Shown here piece by piece: positions 40,910 to 50,084 of a DNA stretch of 64,000 nt (position 1 is the stretch's first letter; every line of letters starts with the position of its first letter). The notes beneath the pieces are model-generated. The model saw nothing but the letters and a program-made list of their open reading frames with translations. It did not search any database and was not told where the DNA came from. Source of the stretch: Streptomyces pyxinicus. GTDB taxonomy: Bacteria; Actinomycetota; Actinomycetes; Streptomycetales; Streptomycetaceae. The DNA lies in assembly GCF_024753135.1 (NCBI RefSeq), contig NZ_JANUGP010000026.1, positions 1 through 64,000 of the forward strand, in the 5' to 3' direction. Both the position numbers and the translations under genes were made by a program.

Positions 40910-42184
40910 ATGGGCGTCACGGACCCCGCCGGGCCGGTGATGGACCGGGACGAGGTGGACCGTGCGCTGGCGCGGCTCGGCCAGGAGTACGAGGCGATCG
41001 AGACCTCCCTGCTGGCCCTCCAGGACCACGCGGGCCGCAGACTCCTCGAAGGCGCCGAGCTGACCGGCCTCACCCGGGAGCGCTGGGAGACCACCGAGGC
41101 GCGCATCACCCGGTTGTGGGTCTGCTTCGACGCCTACACCGCCGCGCTGCGCTCCGCCCGGGAGATCCGCGCCCGGCGCCGCTGGTCCAGCCGCGAGGAC
41201 CTGGCCGAGCTGACCGAGCTGCTGCGCGGCGAGTCCGTGACCGTCGCCGGGGAGGGCCGGCTCAGCGAGACGTACACCCTGTCCGCGCTGGTGGACCGGA
41301 TGAACGAGCTGTACGCCTCCAGCCTGGACCTGGTGGTCGCCGCCGACGCGGTGTGGTCGGCGCTGCCCGCCCGGATCGATTTACTGGCCGCGGAACTCCG
41401 GCGCACCCGGCGGCTCGCGCACTCCGTCGGCGTCCGGCCCGGCGAGCACCCGGCCGGTGACGACCTGGAGCGGATCACCCGGATACTGACCAGGCTGCGC
41501 GAGGAGGTCGTCTCCGACCCGCTCGCCCACTGGGTGCCCGCCGAGGGCAGCTCGGCGCCCGGCGGCGGCCGCCCGGACACCACGGTGTACGACCGGGAGG
41601 CGCGCGCCCTGGAGGAGGTGCGCCGCGAGATCGACGCCGTGCTCACCGTCCGGCAGGACGCCGAGGCCCGGCTGATCCGGCTGCGGGACGTCCTCTCGCG
41701 CGCCGACCGCACCCTCGCCGAGGCCCGCACCGCGCGCGGCGAGGTGCTGGCGAAGATCGCCGCGACCGAGGTGCCGGTGGTCAGCGGCCCGCCGACCGTG
41801 CTCCAGGAGCAGCTCGCGACGGCCGCCGACTACCGCAGGCAGGCCCAGTGGCACCGGCTGTCCCCGCTGCTGGAGTCGCTGGAGCGCAAGGCGGAGGACG
41901 AACTGCTGCGGGCCCGCGAGTCGTTGACGGCCGTCACCGCGCCGCTCGCGGTCCGCGCCGAGCTGCGCGGCCGGCTGGACGCCTACCGGGCGAAGGTGGC
42001 CCGGCACGGCCTGGCCGAGGACCCGTTCCTGATCGAGCGGTACGACGCGGCCCGGCGGATGCTGTGGAGCGCGCCCTGCGACCTGCGGGTGGCGGAACAA
42101 GCCGTGCTGCGCTACCAGCAGTTGGCCCGCGAGCTGCTGGGCGGCGCGGGCACACCCAAGGACCGTGAGGGGGACCAGTCATGA
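40910..42184 (+). CDS. Coiled-coil protein with a TTA codon, 424 aa
   Basis: From ATG 40910 (GAGAGGTG upstream). Almost entirely helical and charged with heptad-like stretches (MDRDEVDRALARLGQEYEAIETSLLALQDHAGRR, ALEEVRREIDAVLTVRQDAEARLIRLRDVLSRADRTLAEARTARGEVL). No membrane segment or known domain was recognised. Leu158 is coded by TTA (41381-41383), the only such codon seen in this GC-rich cluster, which implies bldA-dependent translation. Its stop overlaps the kinase ATG (42181-42184), so kinase translation may be coupled to it. Role as scaffold is inferred. Confidence 0.78.
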   Translation: MGVTDPAGPVMDRDEVDRALARLGQEYEAIETSLLALQDHAGRRLLEGAELTGLTRERWETTEARITRLWVCFDAYTAALRSAREIRARRRWSSREDLAELTELLRGESVTVAGEGRLSETYTLSALVDRMNELYASSLDLVVAADAVWSALPARIDLLAAELRRTRRLAHSVGVRPGEHPAGDDLERITRILTRLREEVVSDPLAHWVPAEGSSAPGGGRPDTTVYDREARALEEVRREIDAVLTVRQDAEARLIRLRDVLSRADRTLAEARTARGEVLAKIAATEVPVVSGPPTVLQEQLATAADYRRQAQWHRLSPLLESLERKAEDELLRARESLTAVTAPLAVRAELRGRLDAYRAKVARHGLAEDPFLIERYDAARRMLWSAPCDLRVAEQAVLRYQQLARELLGGAGTPKDREGDQS

Positions 42185-44625
42185 GCCAGGCGGGGCAGAC
42201 CTGTCAGCGGCCGGGCTGCGCGGGGGCGTACGAGGACGTCGGCGGCGGCGAGCTGTACTGCGACACCTGCGGTCTCGCGCCCGTGGTGGCCGCCACCGGC
42301 ATGGTCGGCTCGCCGCCCACCGGGGTCACCAGGAACGCGGCCGACAGCGGCAGCGCGCGCAGTGCCCGCACCTCCTCGCAGTCCGCGCGCTCGCGTCGCT
42401 CGGTGTCCGGGCGGCTCTCCCGGTCCCTGTCCGGCCGCTCCACCGGCCGCTCGGTGTCGGTGCGCAGTTCCGGCTCCTCCTCGGGCACCTCGACGCGCGG
42501 CCGGCTGGGCGCGGGACTGGTGAGCGTGCCGGGGGTGCCCCGGCCGGACCCGCGCGCGATGGTGCTGGAGAACCCGGAGGTCCCCGAACGCAAACGGTTC
42601 TGCTCGCGGGCGGACTGCGGGGCGCCGGTCGGCCGGGCCCGGGGCGAGCGCCCGGGGCGCACCGAGGGGTTCTGCACCAAGTGCGGCCACCCGTACTCCT
42701 TCGTGCCCAAGCTGGCGGCCGGGGACGTCGTGCACGGCCAGTACGAGGTGGCGGGCTGCCTGGCGCACGGCGGGCTCGGCTGGGTCTACCTGGCCGTGGA
42801 CCGGGCCGTCTCCGACCGCTGGGTGGTCCTCAAGGGCCTGCTGGACACCGGGGACCAGGACGCGATGGCCGCCGCGATCTCCGAGCGGCGCTTCCTCGCG
42901 GAGATCGAGCACGCCAACATCGTGCGGATCTACAACTTCGTGGAGCACCTGGACCAGCGCACCGGCTCCCTCGACGGCTACATCGTCATGGAGTACGTCG
43001 GCGGCAAGTCGCTGAAGGAGATCGCCAACGGCCGCCGGACCCCCGACGGGCGCCGGGACCCGCTGCCCGTGGAGCAGGCCTGCGCCTACGGCATCGAGGC
43101 GCTGGAGGCCCTCGGCCACCTGCACAGCCGCAACCTGCTGTACTGCGACTTCAAGGTCGACAACGCCATCCAGACCGAGGACCAGCTCAAGCTGATCGAC
43201 ATGGGCGCGGTGCGCCGCATGGACGACGACGAGTCCGCGATCTACGGCACGGTCGGCTACCAGGCGCCCGAGGTCGCCGAGGTCGGCCCGTCGGTCGCCA
43301 GCGACCTGTACACGGTGGGCCGTACCCTCGCCGTGCTGACCTTCGACTTCCAGGGCTACACGAACGTCTTCGCGGACTCGCTGCCGGACCCGGACACCAT
43401 CGAGGTGTTCCGCCGCTACGAGTCCTTCTACCGGCTCCTGGTGCGCGCCACCGACCCGGACCCGGCCCGCCGGTTCGCCTCCGCGCAGGAGATGTCCGAG
43501 CAGCTCACCGGGGTGCTGCGGGAGGTCGTCTCGCTCCAGACCGGGCAGGCGCGGTCGGCGCTGTCCACGCTGTTCGGGCCCGAGGTCAGGGTCACGGACA
43601 CCGAGCTGTTCCCGCGCCTGACCAAGGACGTCTCCCGGCTCGGGGCGCGTGGCGGACGGCCCGCCGAGCCGGCCGCCGCCCTGGTGCAGCCGGTCGACGT
43701 GCCGCCGGCCGCGCTCGCGCTGCCCGTGCCACTGGTCGACCCGGGCGACCCGAACGCCGGTTTCCTCGCGGGCCTGGTGACCTCCGCGCCGGCCGAGCTG
43801 CTCGCCGCGCTGGCCTCGGCACCGGCGCGGACCGTGGAGACCCGGCTGCGGGAGGTCCGCGCCCGCCTGGAGAGCGGCGACCACCAGGCGGCCCTCACCG
43901 CCCTGGCCGGACTGGACGGCGAACGCCCCGACGACTGGCGGGTGGTGTGGTACCGGGGCCTGGCCGCCCTGGTCACCGGCGACTTCGAGGGCGCCGCGCT
44001 CGGCTTCGACGCGGTCTACGACGCCTTCCCGGGCGAGGCCGCGCCCAAGCTGGCGCTCGCCCTGTGCGCGGAGGTGCTGGGCCAGCTCGACAACGCCGCC
44101 GAGTACTACCGGCTGGTGTGGGCGACCGACCGGGGCCATGTCAGCGCCGCGTTCGGTCTCGCCCGGGTGCAGCTGGCGGCCGGGGACCGGCAGGGCGCGG
44201 TGCGCACCCTGGAGTCGGTGCCGGAGGCCTCCATCCACTACACGGCGGCCCGGGTGGCGGCCGTACGGGCGCGGCTGAGACAGCGCACCGCGAGCGCCGG
44301 TGACGTACCGTTCCTGGACGACCTGACGGCCGCCGCCGGGCAGGTCGAGGCGCTGGACGCGTACGGTCTGGACCCGGCGCGCCGCGGGCAGTTGTCCGTC
44401 GAAGTGCTCGGCTGCGCCCTGGACTGGATACTCTCCTCGGGGCAGGGCACCACTCCCTCGGCCGCCGAAGGGCGGGTGCTGCTGGGCAGCGGTCTGGACG
44501 AGCGGGGACTCCGCTTCGGTCTGGAGCGCGCCTACCGCGCGCTGGCCCGGCTGGCGGCCGGCGGCGAGGAGAGGATCGAACTGGTGGAACGGGCCAACCG
44601 TTACCGCCCCCGGACGTGGGTGTAG
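42181..44625 (+). CDS. pknG: PknG-like Ser/Thr protein kinase with zinc ribbon and TPR domain
   Basis: 814 residues. The N-terminus has zinc-binding ribbons (CQRPGCAG...CDTCG; FCSRADCG...FCTKCG) like the PknG rubredoxin. The kinase domain (about 182-420) has a Gly-rich loop (CLAHGGLGWVYLAVD), Lys218 in VVLKGL, catalytic-loop D323 in LLYCDFKVDN (HRD replaced by YCD) and metal-binding D340 in IDMGA (DFG replaced by DMG). These replacements typify PknG. The helical C-terminal half is TPR-like (DDWRVVWYRGLAALVTGDFEGAALGFDAV). It is cytosolic and expected to phosphorylate an FHA protein that controls glutamate metabolism. Confidence 0.92.
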   Translation: MSQAGQTCQRPGCAGAYEDVGGGELYCDTCGLAPVVAATGMVGSPPTGVTRNAADSGSARSARTSSQSARSRRSVSGRLSRSLSGRSTGRSVSVRSSGSSSGTSTRGRLGAGLVSVPGVPRPDPRAMVLENPEVPERKRFCSRADCGAPVGRARGERPGRTEGFCTKCGHPYSFVPKLAAGDVVHGQYEVAGCLAHGGLGWVYLAVDRAVSDRWVVLKGLLDTGDQDAMAAAISERRFLAEIEHANIVRIYNFVEHLDQRTGSLDGYIVMEYVGGKSLKEIANGRRTPDGRRDPLPVEQACAYGIEALEALGHLHSRNLLYCDFKVDNAIQTEDQLKLIDMGAVRRMDDDESAIYGTVGYQAPEVAEVGPSVASDLYTVGRTLAVLTFDFQGYTNVFADSLPDPDTIEVFRRYESFYRLLVRATDPDPARRFASAQEMSEQLTGVLREVVSLQTGQARSALSTLFGPEVRVTDTELFPRLTKDVSRLGARGGRPAEPAAALVQPVDVPPAALALPVPLVDPGDPNAGFLAGLVTSAPAELLAALASAPARTVETRLREVRARLESGDHQAALTALAGLDGERPDDWRVVWYRGLAALVTGDFEGAALGFDAVYDAFPGEAAPKLALALCAEVLGQLDNAAEYYRLVWATDRGHVSAAFGLARVQLAAGDRQGAVRTLESVPEASIHYTAARVAAVRARLRQRTASAGDVPFLDDLTAAAGQVEALDAYGLDPARRGQLSVEVLGCALDWILSSGQGTTPSAAEGRVLLGSGLDERGLRFGLERAYRALARLAAGGEERIELVERANRYRPRTWV

Positions 44626-44628
44626 TTG

Positions 44629-45969
44629 ATGTCGCAGAAGCCCCAGCAGGCCGCACCGGCGAAGTGCCCGAGCTGCGCGGAGCCCGTGGAACCGGGCGAC
44701 CACTTCTGCGGAGCGTGCGGGCACGACCTGTCGGTGGTGCCCGCCGCCCCGCAGGACCATCCGACCCTCACCCTGTCCGGTGCCCCGGCGCCCGGTGACG
44801 GGGTGGACTGGCCGGCGCCCGAGCCGCCCGGCTCCGCCGGCACCCCGCCGGCCGCCCATCTGCCGACCGACCTGCCCGGCACCGACTCCGGTGGCCGGCC
44901 GCTGACCGGCGAGCAACGGCCGGCCGCGCCCGGTGTCCGCTTCGACCGGCCCGCCGAACCCGAGGAGTACCCCTTGCAGGCGCCGGACCCCCGCGCGAGC
45001 GACCCCGCGGCCGAGCCGGCCGCCGCCGGTACCGCACCCGGTACGGCACAGGTCTGCGTGGCCTGCCGGGCCGGCCGGGTGGACGACGACGGCTACTGCG
45101 AGCACTGCGGCCACGCCCAGCCCCGCGAACGCGACCACATGGAGCAGGAGTCGGGCCCGGTCGCGGCCGTCACCGACCGGGGACTGCGCCACCACCGCAA
45201 CGAGGACGCCTTCGCCGTCGGCCACACCGCGCTGCCCGACGGCACCCCCGTCGCGCTCGCCGTCGTCTGCGACGGCGTCTCCTCCGCGACCCGCCCCGAC
45301 GAGGCCTCCCTGGCCGCCTCCCGGACGGCCGGGGACGCCCTGCTGGCCGCCCTGCCGCGCGGCACCCACCCGCAGCAGGCCATGCACGAGGCGATCGTCG
45401 CCGCCGCCGAGGCGGTCAACGCGCTCGCCGAGGAGCCGGACACGGCCCGCGAGCACGCACCGCACCAGAACGCCCCGGCCTGCACGCTGGTCGGCGCGAT
45501 CGTCAGCCCCGGCCTGCTGGTCGTCGGCTGGGTCGGCGACAGCCGTGTCTACTGGGTGCCCGCCGACCGCTCGGCACCCCCAGCCCGGCTGACCGAGGAC
45601 GACTCGTGGGCCGCGCAGATGGTCGCCGCCGGGCTGATGAACGAGGCCGAGGCGTACGCCGACGAGCGCGCCCACGCCATCACCGGCTGGCTCGGCGCCG
45701 ACGCCTACGAACTGGAACCGCACACCGCGTCCTTCAAGCCGGACCGGCCCGGCGTCGTGGTGGTGTGCACCGACGGCCTGTGGAACTACGCCGAGACCGC
45801 CGAGGAGATGTCCGAGGCCCTCCCCGCCGACGCGGCCGAACGCCCGCTGCACAGCGCCCGGGTGCTGGTCGGGCACGCCCTGGACGGCGGGGGCCACGAC
45901 AACGTAACAGTGGCGGTGCTGCCGTTCCCGGCGCCGTCGCACGGGGCAGGATCGCCGGTATCGGCCTGA
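44629..45969 (+). CDS. PP2C-type protein phosphatase with N-terminal zinc ribbons
   Basis: 446 residues from ATG 44629, 3 nt after the kinase stop. Two zinc ribbons (CPSCAEP...CGACG; CVACRAG...CEHCG) flank a Pro-rich linker. The PPM/PP2C domain spans about 180-440: VTDRGLRHHRNEDAF, VVCDGVSSA, VVGWVGDSRVYWVP, VVVVCTDGLWNYAE and GHDNVTVAVLPF carry the metal-binding Asp residues. It should reverse phosphorylation by the adjacent PknG-like kinase. The zinc ribbons shared with the kinase and FHA protein suggest co-assembly. Confidence 0.92.
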   Translation: MSQKPQQAAPAKCPSCAEPVEPGDHFCGACGHDLSVVPAAPQDHPTLTLSGAPAPGDGVDWPAPEPPGSAGTPPAAHLPTDLPGTDSGGRPLTGEQRPAAPGVRFDRPAEPEEYPLQAPDPRASDPAAEPAAAGTAPGTAQVCVACRAGRVDDDGYCEHCGHAQPRERDHMEQESGPVAAVTDRGLRHHRNEDAFAVGHTALPDGTPVALAVVCDGVSSATRPDEASLAASRTAGDALLAALPRGTHPQQAMHEAIVAAAEAVNALAEEPDTAREHAPHQNAPACTLVGAIVSPGLLVVGWVGDSRVYWVPADRSAPPARLTEDDSWAAQMVAAGLMNEAEAYADERAHAITGWLGADAYELEPHTASFKPDRPGVVVVCTDGLWNYAETAEEMSEALPADAAERPLHSARVLVGHALDGGGHDNVTVAVLPFPAPSHGAGSPVSA

Positions 45970-46039
45970 GGCCGTACAAAACGCCGCGCCCGGCGGGGGC
46001 AGCGGCGGCGGACCGGAGGGGACCGGTCCGTCCACACCC

Positions 46040-46066
46040 GCGCCCCGCGGGAACGGGGCGCCTTTC
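46040..46066 (+). terminator. Hairpin between PP2C and VWA genes
   Basis: A perfect 8-bp stem, GCGCCCCG (46040-46047) with CGGGGCGC (46054-46061), with a 6-nt loop and CTTTC. It may partly terminate transcription and weaken expression of the two distal genes. Confidence 0.55.
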
Positions 46067-46084
46067 AGGGGGAGTCGATCAAGC

Positions 46085-47434
46085 ATGGCCAATTTCGCCA
46101 AGCCGGACGTGCCGCGGTTCTCGGTGGACGTCTACCAGAACGCGTACCTGCCCGAGGGCGGCCGGGAGGTCAACGCCATCGTCACGGTCACGGCGACGGG
46201 CGGCGGCACCGTCGCCGCACCGCTGTACGGCCCGGGACGGGGACCCTCGGCCGCCGTGGTGCTCATGGTCGACTGCTCGGGCTCCATGGACTACCCGCCC
46301 ACCAAGATGCGCAACGCCCAAGCCGCCACGGCCGCCGCCGTCGACGCCCTGCGCGACGGCACCCGCTTCGCGGTGATCGCCGGCACGCACGTGGCCAAGG
46401 AGGTCTACCCGGGCGGCGGCGCCCTCGCGGTCGCCGACGCCGGCACCCGGGAAGAGGCCAAGCAGGCGCTACGGCGTCTCGACGCGGGCGGCGGTACGGC
46501 CATCGGCACCTGGCTGCGGCTCGCCGACCGGCTGCTGTCCTCGGCGGACGTCACCATCCGGCACGGCATCCTGCTCACCGACGGCCGCAACGAGCACGAG
46601 TCCCCCGAGGACCTGCGGGCCGCGCTGGACGCGTGTGCCGGGCGGTTCACCTGCGATGCCCGGGGCGTGGGCACCGACTGGGAAGTGAAAGAAGTCACAG
46701 GAATCGCCTCGGCGCTGCTCGGCACCGCCGACATCGTCGCCGATCCGGCGGGGCTGGCCGCCGACTTCACGCGGATGATGGAGACCGCGATGGGCAAGGA
46801 GGTCGCCGACGTCGCCCTGCGGGTGTGGACACCGGTCGGCACCACCATCCGGTACGTCAAGCAAGTCGCCCCCAGCGTGGAGAACTTGACCGGCCGGCGC
46901 ACCGAGGCCGGCCCGCGTGCCGGGGACTACCCCACCGGCTCCTGGGGCGACGAGTCCCGCGACTACCACGTCTGCGTCGAGGTCCCGGCGGCCGGCCTCG
47001 GCCAGGAGATGCTCGCCGCCCGCGTCTCCCTGGTCGTCCCACAACCGGACGGAACGGCACAGAACCCCGGGGCCGAGGGAGCACAGGGAGCACAGGGGCT
47101 CGTACGGGCCGTGTGGACCGACGACATGGCGGCCTCCACGGCGCTCAACCCCCAAGTCGCGCACTACACCGGGCAGGCGGAACTGGCACAAGCCATCCAA
47201 CAGGGCCTCGACCTTCGCAAAGCGGGCGATTTCGACGGAGCAACGGCCAAACTGGGACGGGCCGTTCAGCTCGCCGGCGCCTCGGGGAACGCGGATACTG
47301 CGAAACTGCTTGCGAAGGTGGTGGACGTGGTCGACGCCGCGACGGGTACTGTGCGGTTGAAGACGAGGGTCGCGGAGGCCGACGAGATGACGCTGGAGAC
47401 CCGGTCCACAAAGACTGTTCGTGTAAAGAAGTGA
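46085..47434 (+). CDS. VWA-domain protein
   Basis: 449 residues from ATG 46085 (GGGGGAG upstream). The N-terminal beta part is FSVDVYQNAYLPEGGREVNAIVTVTATGG. The von Willebrand A domain carries a complete MIDAS: DCSGSM (DxSxS), a Thr in GGGTAIGTW, and Asp in LLTDGRNEHESPED. The C-terminal half continues with a beta-rich and helical region. It has no signal peptide, so it is a cytosolic metal-dependent protein-interaction module, probably a partner of the kinase and FHA proteins. Confidence 0.9.
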   Translation: MANFAKPDVPRFSVDVYQNAYLPEGGREVNAIVTVTATGGGTVAAPLYGPGRGPSAAVVLMVDCSGSMDYPPTKMRNAQAATAAAVDALRDGTRFAVIAGTHVAKEVYPGGGALAVADAGTREEAKQALRRLDAGGGTAIGTWLRLADRLLSSADVTIRHGILLTDGRNEHESPEDLRAALDACAGRFTCDARGVGTDWEVKEVTGIASALLGTADIVADPAGLAADFTRMMETAMGKEVADVALRVWTPVGTTIRYVKQVAPSVENLTGRRTEAGPRAGDYPTGSWGDESRDYHVCVEVPAAGLGQEMLAARVSLVVPQPDGTAQNPGAEGAQGAQGLVRAVWTDDMAASTALNPQVAHYTGQAELAQAIQQGLDLRKAGDFDGATAKLGRAVQLAGASGNADTAKLLAKVVDVVDAATGTVRLKTRVAEADEMTLETRSTKTVRVKK

Positions 47435-47491
47435 CGCCGCCGCACGGCGGTGTGAGACCGGACGAGCCTCAGGAGAAGGGGAAGCACCGAC

Positions 47492-49012
47492 ATGCCGACC
47501 TGCCCGAACGGACACCAGTCGGGTTCCGACGACTGGTGCGAGGTCTGCGGTCACCGCATGGCCGGTGCCGTACCTCCGCCCCCGCCGCCCCCGCCCACCG
47601 GCGGCTACGGCTTCCCGCCCCCGCGTGGTTCCGGCGCGCCCGAGCCGGAGCTGTGCCCGCAGTGCCGTACGCCCCGTGAGGGGGGCGCGCCGTTCTGCGA
47701 GGAGTGCCGCTGGAACTTCCTGACGAACACGGCGACCTCGTACACGCCGGCCGCTCCGCCGGACGCGTACCGGTCGCCGGGGCCTCCGTTCGGCGACGAC
47801 TACCGGGGCTCGCGCCCGTCCCAGGTGAACCGGGGCGCCGAGTCGCTCCCCCACGTCGACAGCGAGCCCTCCGGCCCGATCCCGTTCGGCGGCAACCGCG
47901 CCCCGTCGGGTCCGTCCGGGTTCGGTCCGGGTCCTGGCCAGGGCCGGGGGCAGGGGCAGGGCCAGGGCCAGGGGCCCGGTTTCGGTGGGGCTTCCGGGTT
48001 CGACCGGGGTCCGGGTCAGGGCCCCGGCTCCGGTGCGCCTTCCGGGTTCGACCGGGGTCCGGGGCAGGGTCCCGGTCCTGGTGGCCCGTCCGGGTTCGGT
48101 GCGGGGCCTGGTGGTTCTGGTGGGTCTGGTCGGCCTGGTCAGGGTCCGGGGGGCGGTGCGCCTTCCGCCTTCGACAGAGGCCCGGGGCAGCGCCCCGGCG
48201 GCCCTGGCGGTCCCTCCGGGTTCGACAGGGGCCCGGGTCAGGGCCAGGGTCAGGGTCAGGGCCCCGGCCCCGGTGGTCCCTCCGGCTTCGGTGGGGACCC
48301 CTCGCGCCCGGTGCCGCCCCCTCCCGGGCCGACACCCCCTGCCGCTCCCGGTGGCGCCGCTCAGGCGTCGTACTCCGGGCCGCCCGCGCCCACGTACCCG
48401 CGGGAGACCGGCCGCGCGCCCGGCGGCGGTCCCACCTCGGGCCGCGGCGAGGACGACTGGGTGATCTCCCCGCCGTCGGCCACCGGTCCCGGAGGACAAG
48501 AGACGGGCGGGCATGCCGACCGGGGCGCTTACGTCTACTCGCCGGCGACGCACGGAGTGCCCCGCGTCTCCGCCGGCCCCGGCTTCCCGGACGACACCGC
48601 GTGGCCGGCCACCTGGACCGCGACCATCGGCCCGGACCGCGACTACTTCATGGCGATGATGCAGCGCTCCGGACCCGAGGCCGCGGGCCTGAACCTGCCC
48701 GCGTACTCGCCCGCGCAGCAGCGCGCGCTCACCGGCAACCAGGTCACCATCGGCCGCCGCCGGCACTCCACCGGCGACACCCCCGACATCGACCTGTCGG
48801 TGCCGCCGGAGGACCCGGGCGTCTCGCACCAGCACGCGGTGCTGGTGAAGCAGCCGGACGGCAGCTGGGCGGTCGTGGACCAGAACTCGACCAACGGCAC
48901 CACGGTCAACGGCGGCGAGGAGCCGATCCAGCCGTTCGTGCCGGTGCCGCTGCTCGACGGCGACCAGGTGCACGTGGGCGCCTGGACGACGATCACCGTC
49001 CGCCGGGGCTGA
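47492..49012 (+). CDS. FHA-domain protein with zinc ribbons and Gly/Pro repeat linker
   Basis: 506 residues from ATG 47492 (AGGAGAAGGGG upstream). N-terminal zinc ribbons (CPNGHQS...CEVCGH; CPQCRTP...CEECRW) precede a long Gly/Pro/Gln-rich linker (about 140-300) of repeated PSGFDRGPGQG units. The C-terminal FHA domain (about 410-505) has VTIGRRRHSTGD, VSHQHAVLV and QNSTNGTTVNG, the phosphothreonine-binding loops. It resembles GarA/OdhI-type FHA effectors but with a long linker, so it is the likely phospho-reader of the PknG-like kinase. Confidence 0.9.
   Translation: MPTCPNGHQSGSDDWCEVCGHRMAGAVPPPPPPPPTGGYGFPPPRGSGAPEPELCPQCRTPREGGAPFCEECRWNFLTNTATSYTPAAPPDAYRSPGPPFGDDYRGSRPSQVNRGAESLPHVDSEPSGPIPFGGNRAPSGPSGFGPGPGQGRGQGQGQGQGPGFGGASGFDRGPGQGPGSGAPSGFDRGPGQGPGPGGPSGFGAGPGGSGGSGRPGQGPGGGAPSAFDRGPGQRPGGPGGPSGFDRGPGQGQGQGQGPGPGGPSGFGGDPSRPVPPPPGPTPPAAPGGAAQASYSGPPAPTYPRETGRAPGGGPTSGRGEDDWVISPPSATGPGGQETGGHADRGAYVYSPATHGVPRVSAGPGFPDDTAWPATWTATIGPDRDYFMAMMQRSGPEAAGLNLPAYSPAQQRALTGNQVTIGRRRHSTGDTPDIDLSVPPEDPGVSHQHAVLVKQPDGSWAVVDQNSTNGTTVNGGEEPIQPFVPVPLLDGDQVHVGAWTTITVRRG
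47930..48300 (+). repeat. Gly/Pro-coding minisatellite in the FHA gene
   Basis: Degenerate repeats of CCGGGTTCGACCGGGGTCC-type units with (CAGGGC)n stretches encode PSGFDRGPGQGPG. All units keep the frame, so linker length could vary between strains. Confidence 0.75.
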
Positions 49013-49028
49013 GCGGGCGCACGGAGGC

Positions 49029-50006
49029 TCAAGGGAGGGGCCAGGCGTAGGGCCCCTCCGGGTCGTCCAGCCAGGCCCAGGCCCGCTCGCCGGCGACCGT
49101 GACGCCGTACCGCCCCCGGTCCGGCTCGCCCTCCCGCTGCCACAGCGCGTAGGCCTCCGGGGCGTCCAGGGCGTCCCGGAGAAGCGCGAGCAGGAAGTGG
49201 AAGGCGTCCTGCTCGCGGGCCTGGGGCGGCAGCCCGGCCAGGGACACCCCGGCCGGCTCGGCCCGGCCCTCGCCGCGCAGGGGCACGAAGTACGCGGCCG
49301 TCGGCAGGAAGCGCCCCTCCGCGTGCCCGGCGTCCGCCACCGTGAGCGAGAGCAGCCCGGTGGTCAGCGGCGTCAGGATGCGCGCGCCGGGACGGCACTG
49401 GGCGATCCAGGCGCGCGGCACCGTCGGCAGCGCGCAGGTGGCGATGATCCGGTCGAAGGGGGCGCGCTCGGGCACCCCGCGCGCCCCGTCGCCGGTGACG
49501 ACGGCCGGGTGGTGCCCGGCGGCGGCCAGGTGCTGCCGGGCGGACTCGGTGATCTCCGGTTCCAGGTCGATGGTGGTGACGAGGCCGTCGTCGCCGAGCC
49601 GGTGCCCGAGCAGGGCCGCGTTGTAGCCGGTGCCGGCGCCCACCTCCAGGACCCGGTCGCCGTCCTCGACACCGAGCGCGACCAGCATCCGGGCCATCAG
49701 GGAGGGCTGACTGCTGGAGGAGAGCAGCTCGCCGTCGCGCAGCCGGGTGGCCAGTGGTACGTCCGCGTAGGCGCCGCGCACCCAGCGTTCCCGGGCGGCC
49801 GGATCGGGGCTCTCGCACCAGCGCCGCTCGTGGCCGCGCGGCCCGGTGACGTAGTAGTACGGCACGAACAGGTGCCGGGGGACCGTGGCGAACGCCTCCC
49901 GCCACACCGGGTCCGCGGCCCAGGCGCCGTCCGCGTCGATCTCCCGCACCAGCTCGGCCCGCTCGGCGGCGGCGAGGGCCTCGGTCCGTGTGTCGTGGGC
50001 GCCCAT
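49029..50006 (-). CDS. Protein-L-isoaspartate O-methyltransferase-like protein
   Basis: 325 residues from ATG 50006. The N-terminal half has FATVPRHLFVPYYYV and SSSSQPSLMARML, the PCMT recognition motifs. SAM-binding motif I is VLEVGAGTGYNAALLG, with an acidic residue in TTIDLEPEI and the GDGARGVPERAPFDRIIATCA segment. These enzymes repair isoaspartate or, in actinobacteria, methylate other targets including RiPP peptides. The C-terminal 100 residues are an extra domain (FHFLLALLRDALDAPEAYALW) not in the minimal PCMT. It converges on the FHA gene. Confidence 0.88.
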   Translation of the reverse strand: MGAHDTRTEALAAAERAELVREIDADGAWAADPVWREAFATVPRHLFVPYYYVTGPRGHERRWCESPDPAARERWVRGAYADVPLATRLRDGELLSSSSQPSLMARMLVALGVEDGDRVLEVGAGTGYNAALLGHRLGDDGLVTTIDLEPEITESARQHLAAAGHHPAVVTGDGARGVPERAPFDRIIATCALPTVPRAWIAQCRPGARILTPLTTGLLSLTVADAGHAEGRFLPTAAYFVPLRGEGRAEPAGVSLAGLPPQAREQDAFHFLLALLRDALDAPEAYALWQREGEPDRGRYGVTVAGERAWAWLDDPEGPYAWPLP

Positions 50007-50084
50007 GACTCCACAGTAGGGGCGGGATCCCGCCGAGGTCCTAAGTCCCCGGACCTGGGTCACCCGGTCTGAGACCATGGAGGG

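Noticed and set aside
42112..46101. 1329-codon open frame on the minus strand
   Set aside because: Antisense to the kinase and PP2C genes and made of low-complexity Gly/Arg/Val sequence; no motif or ribosome site.
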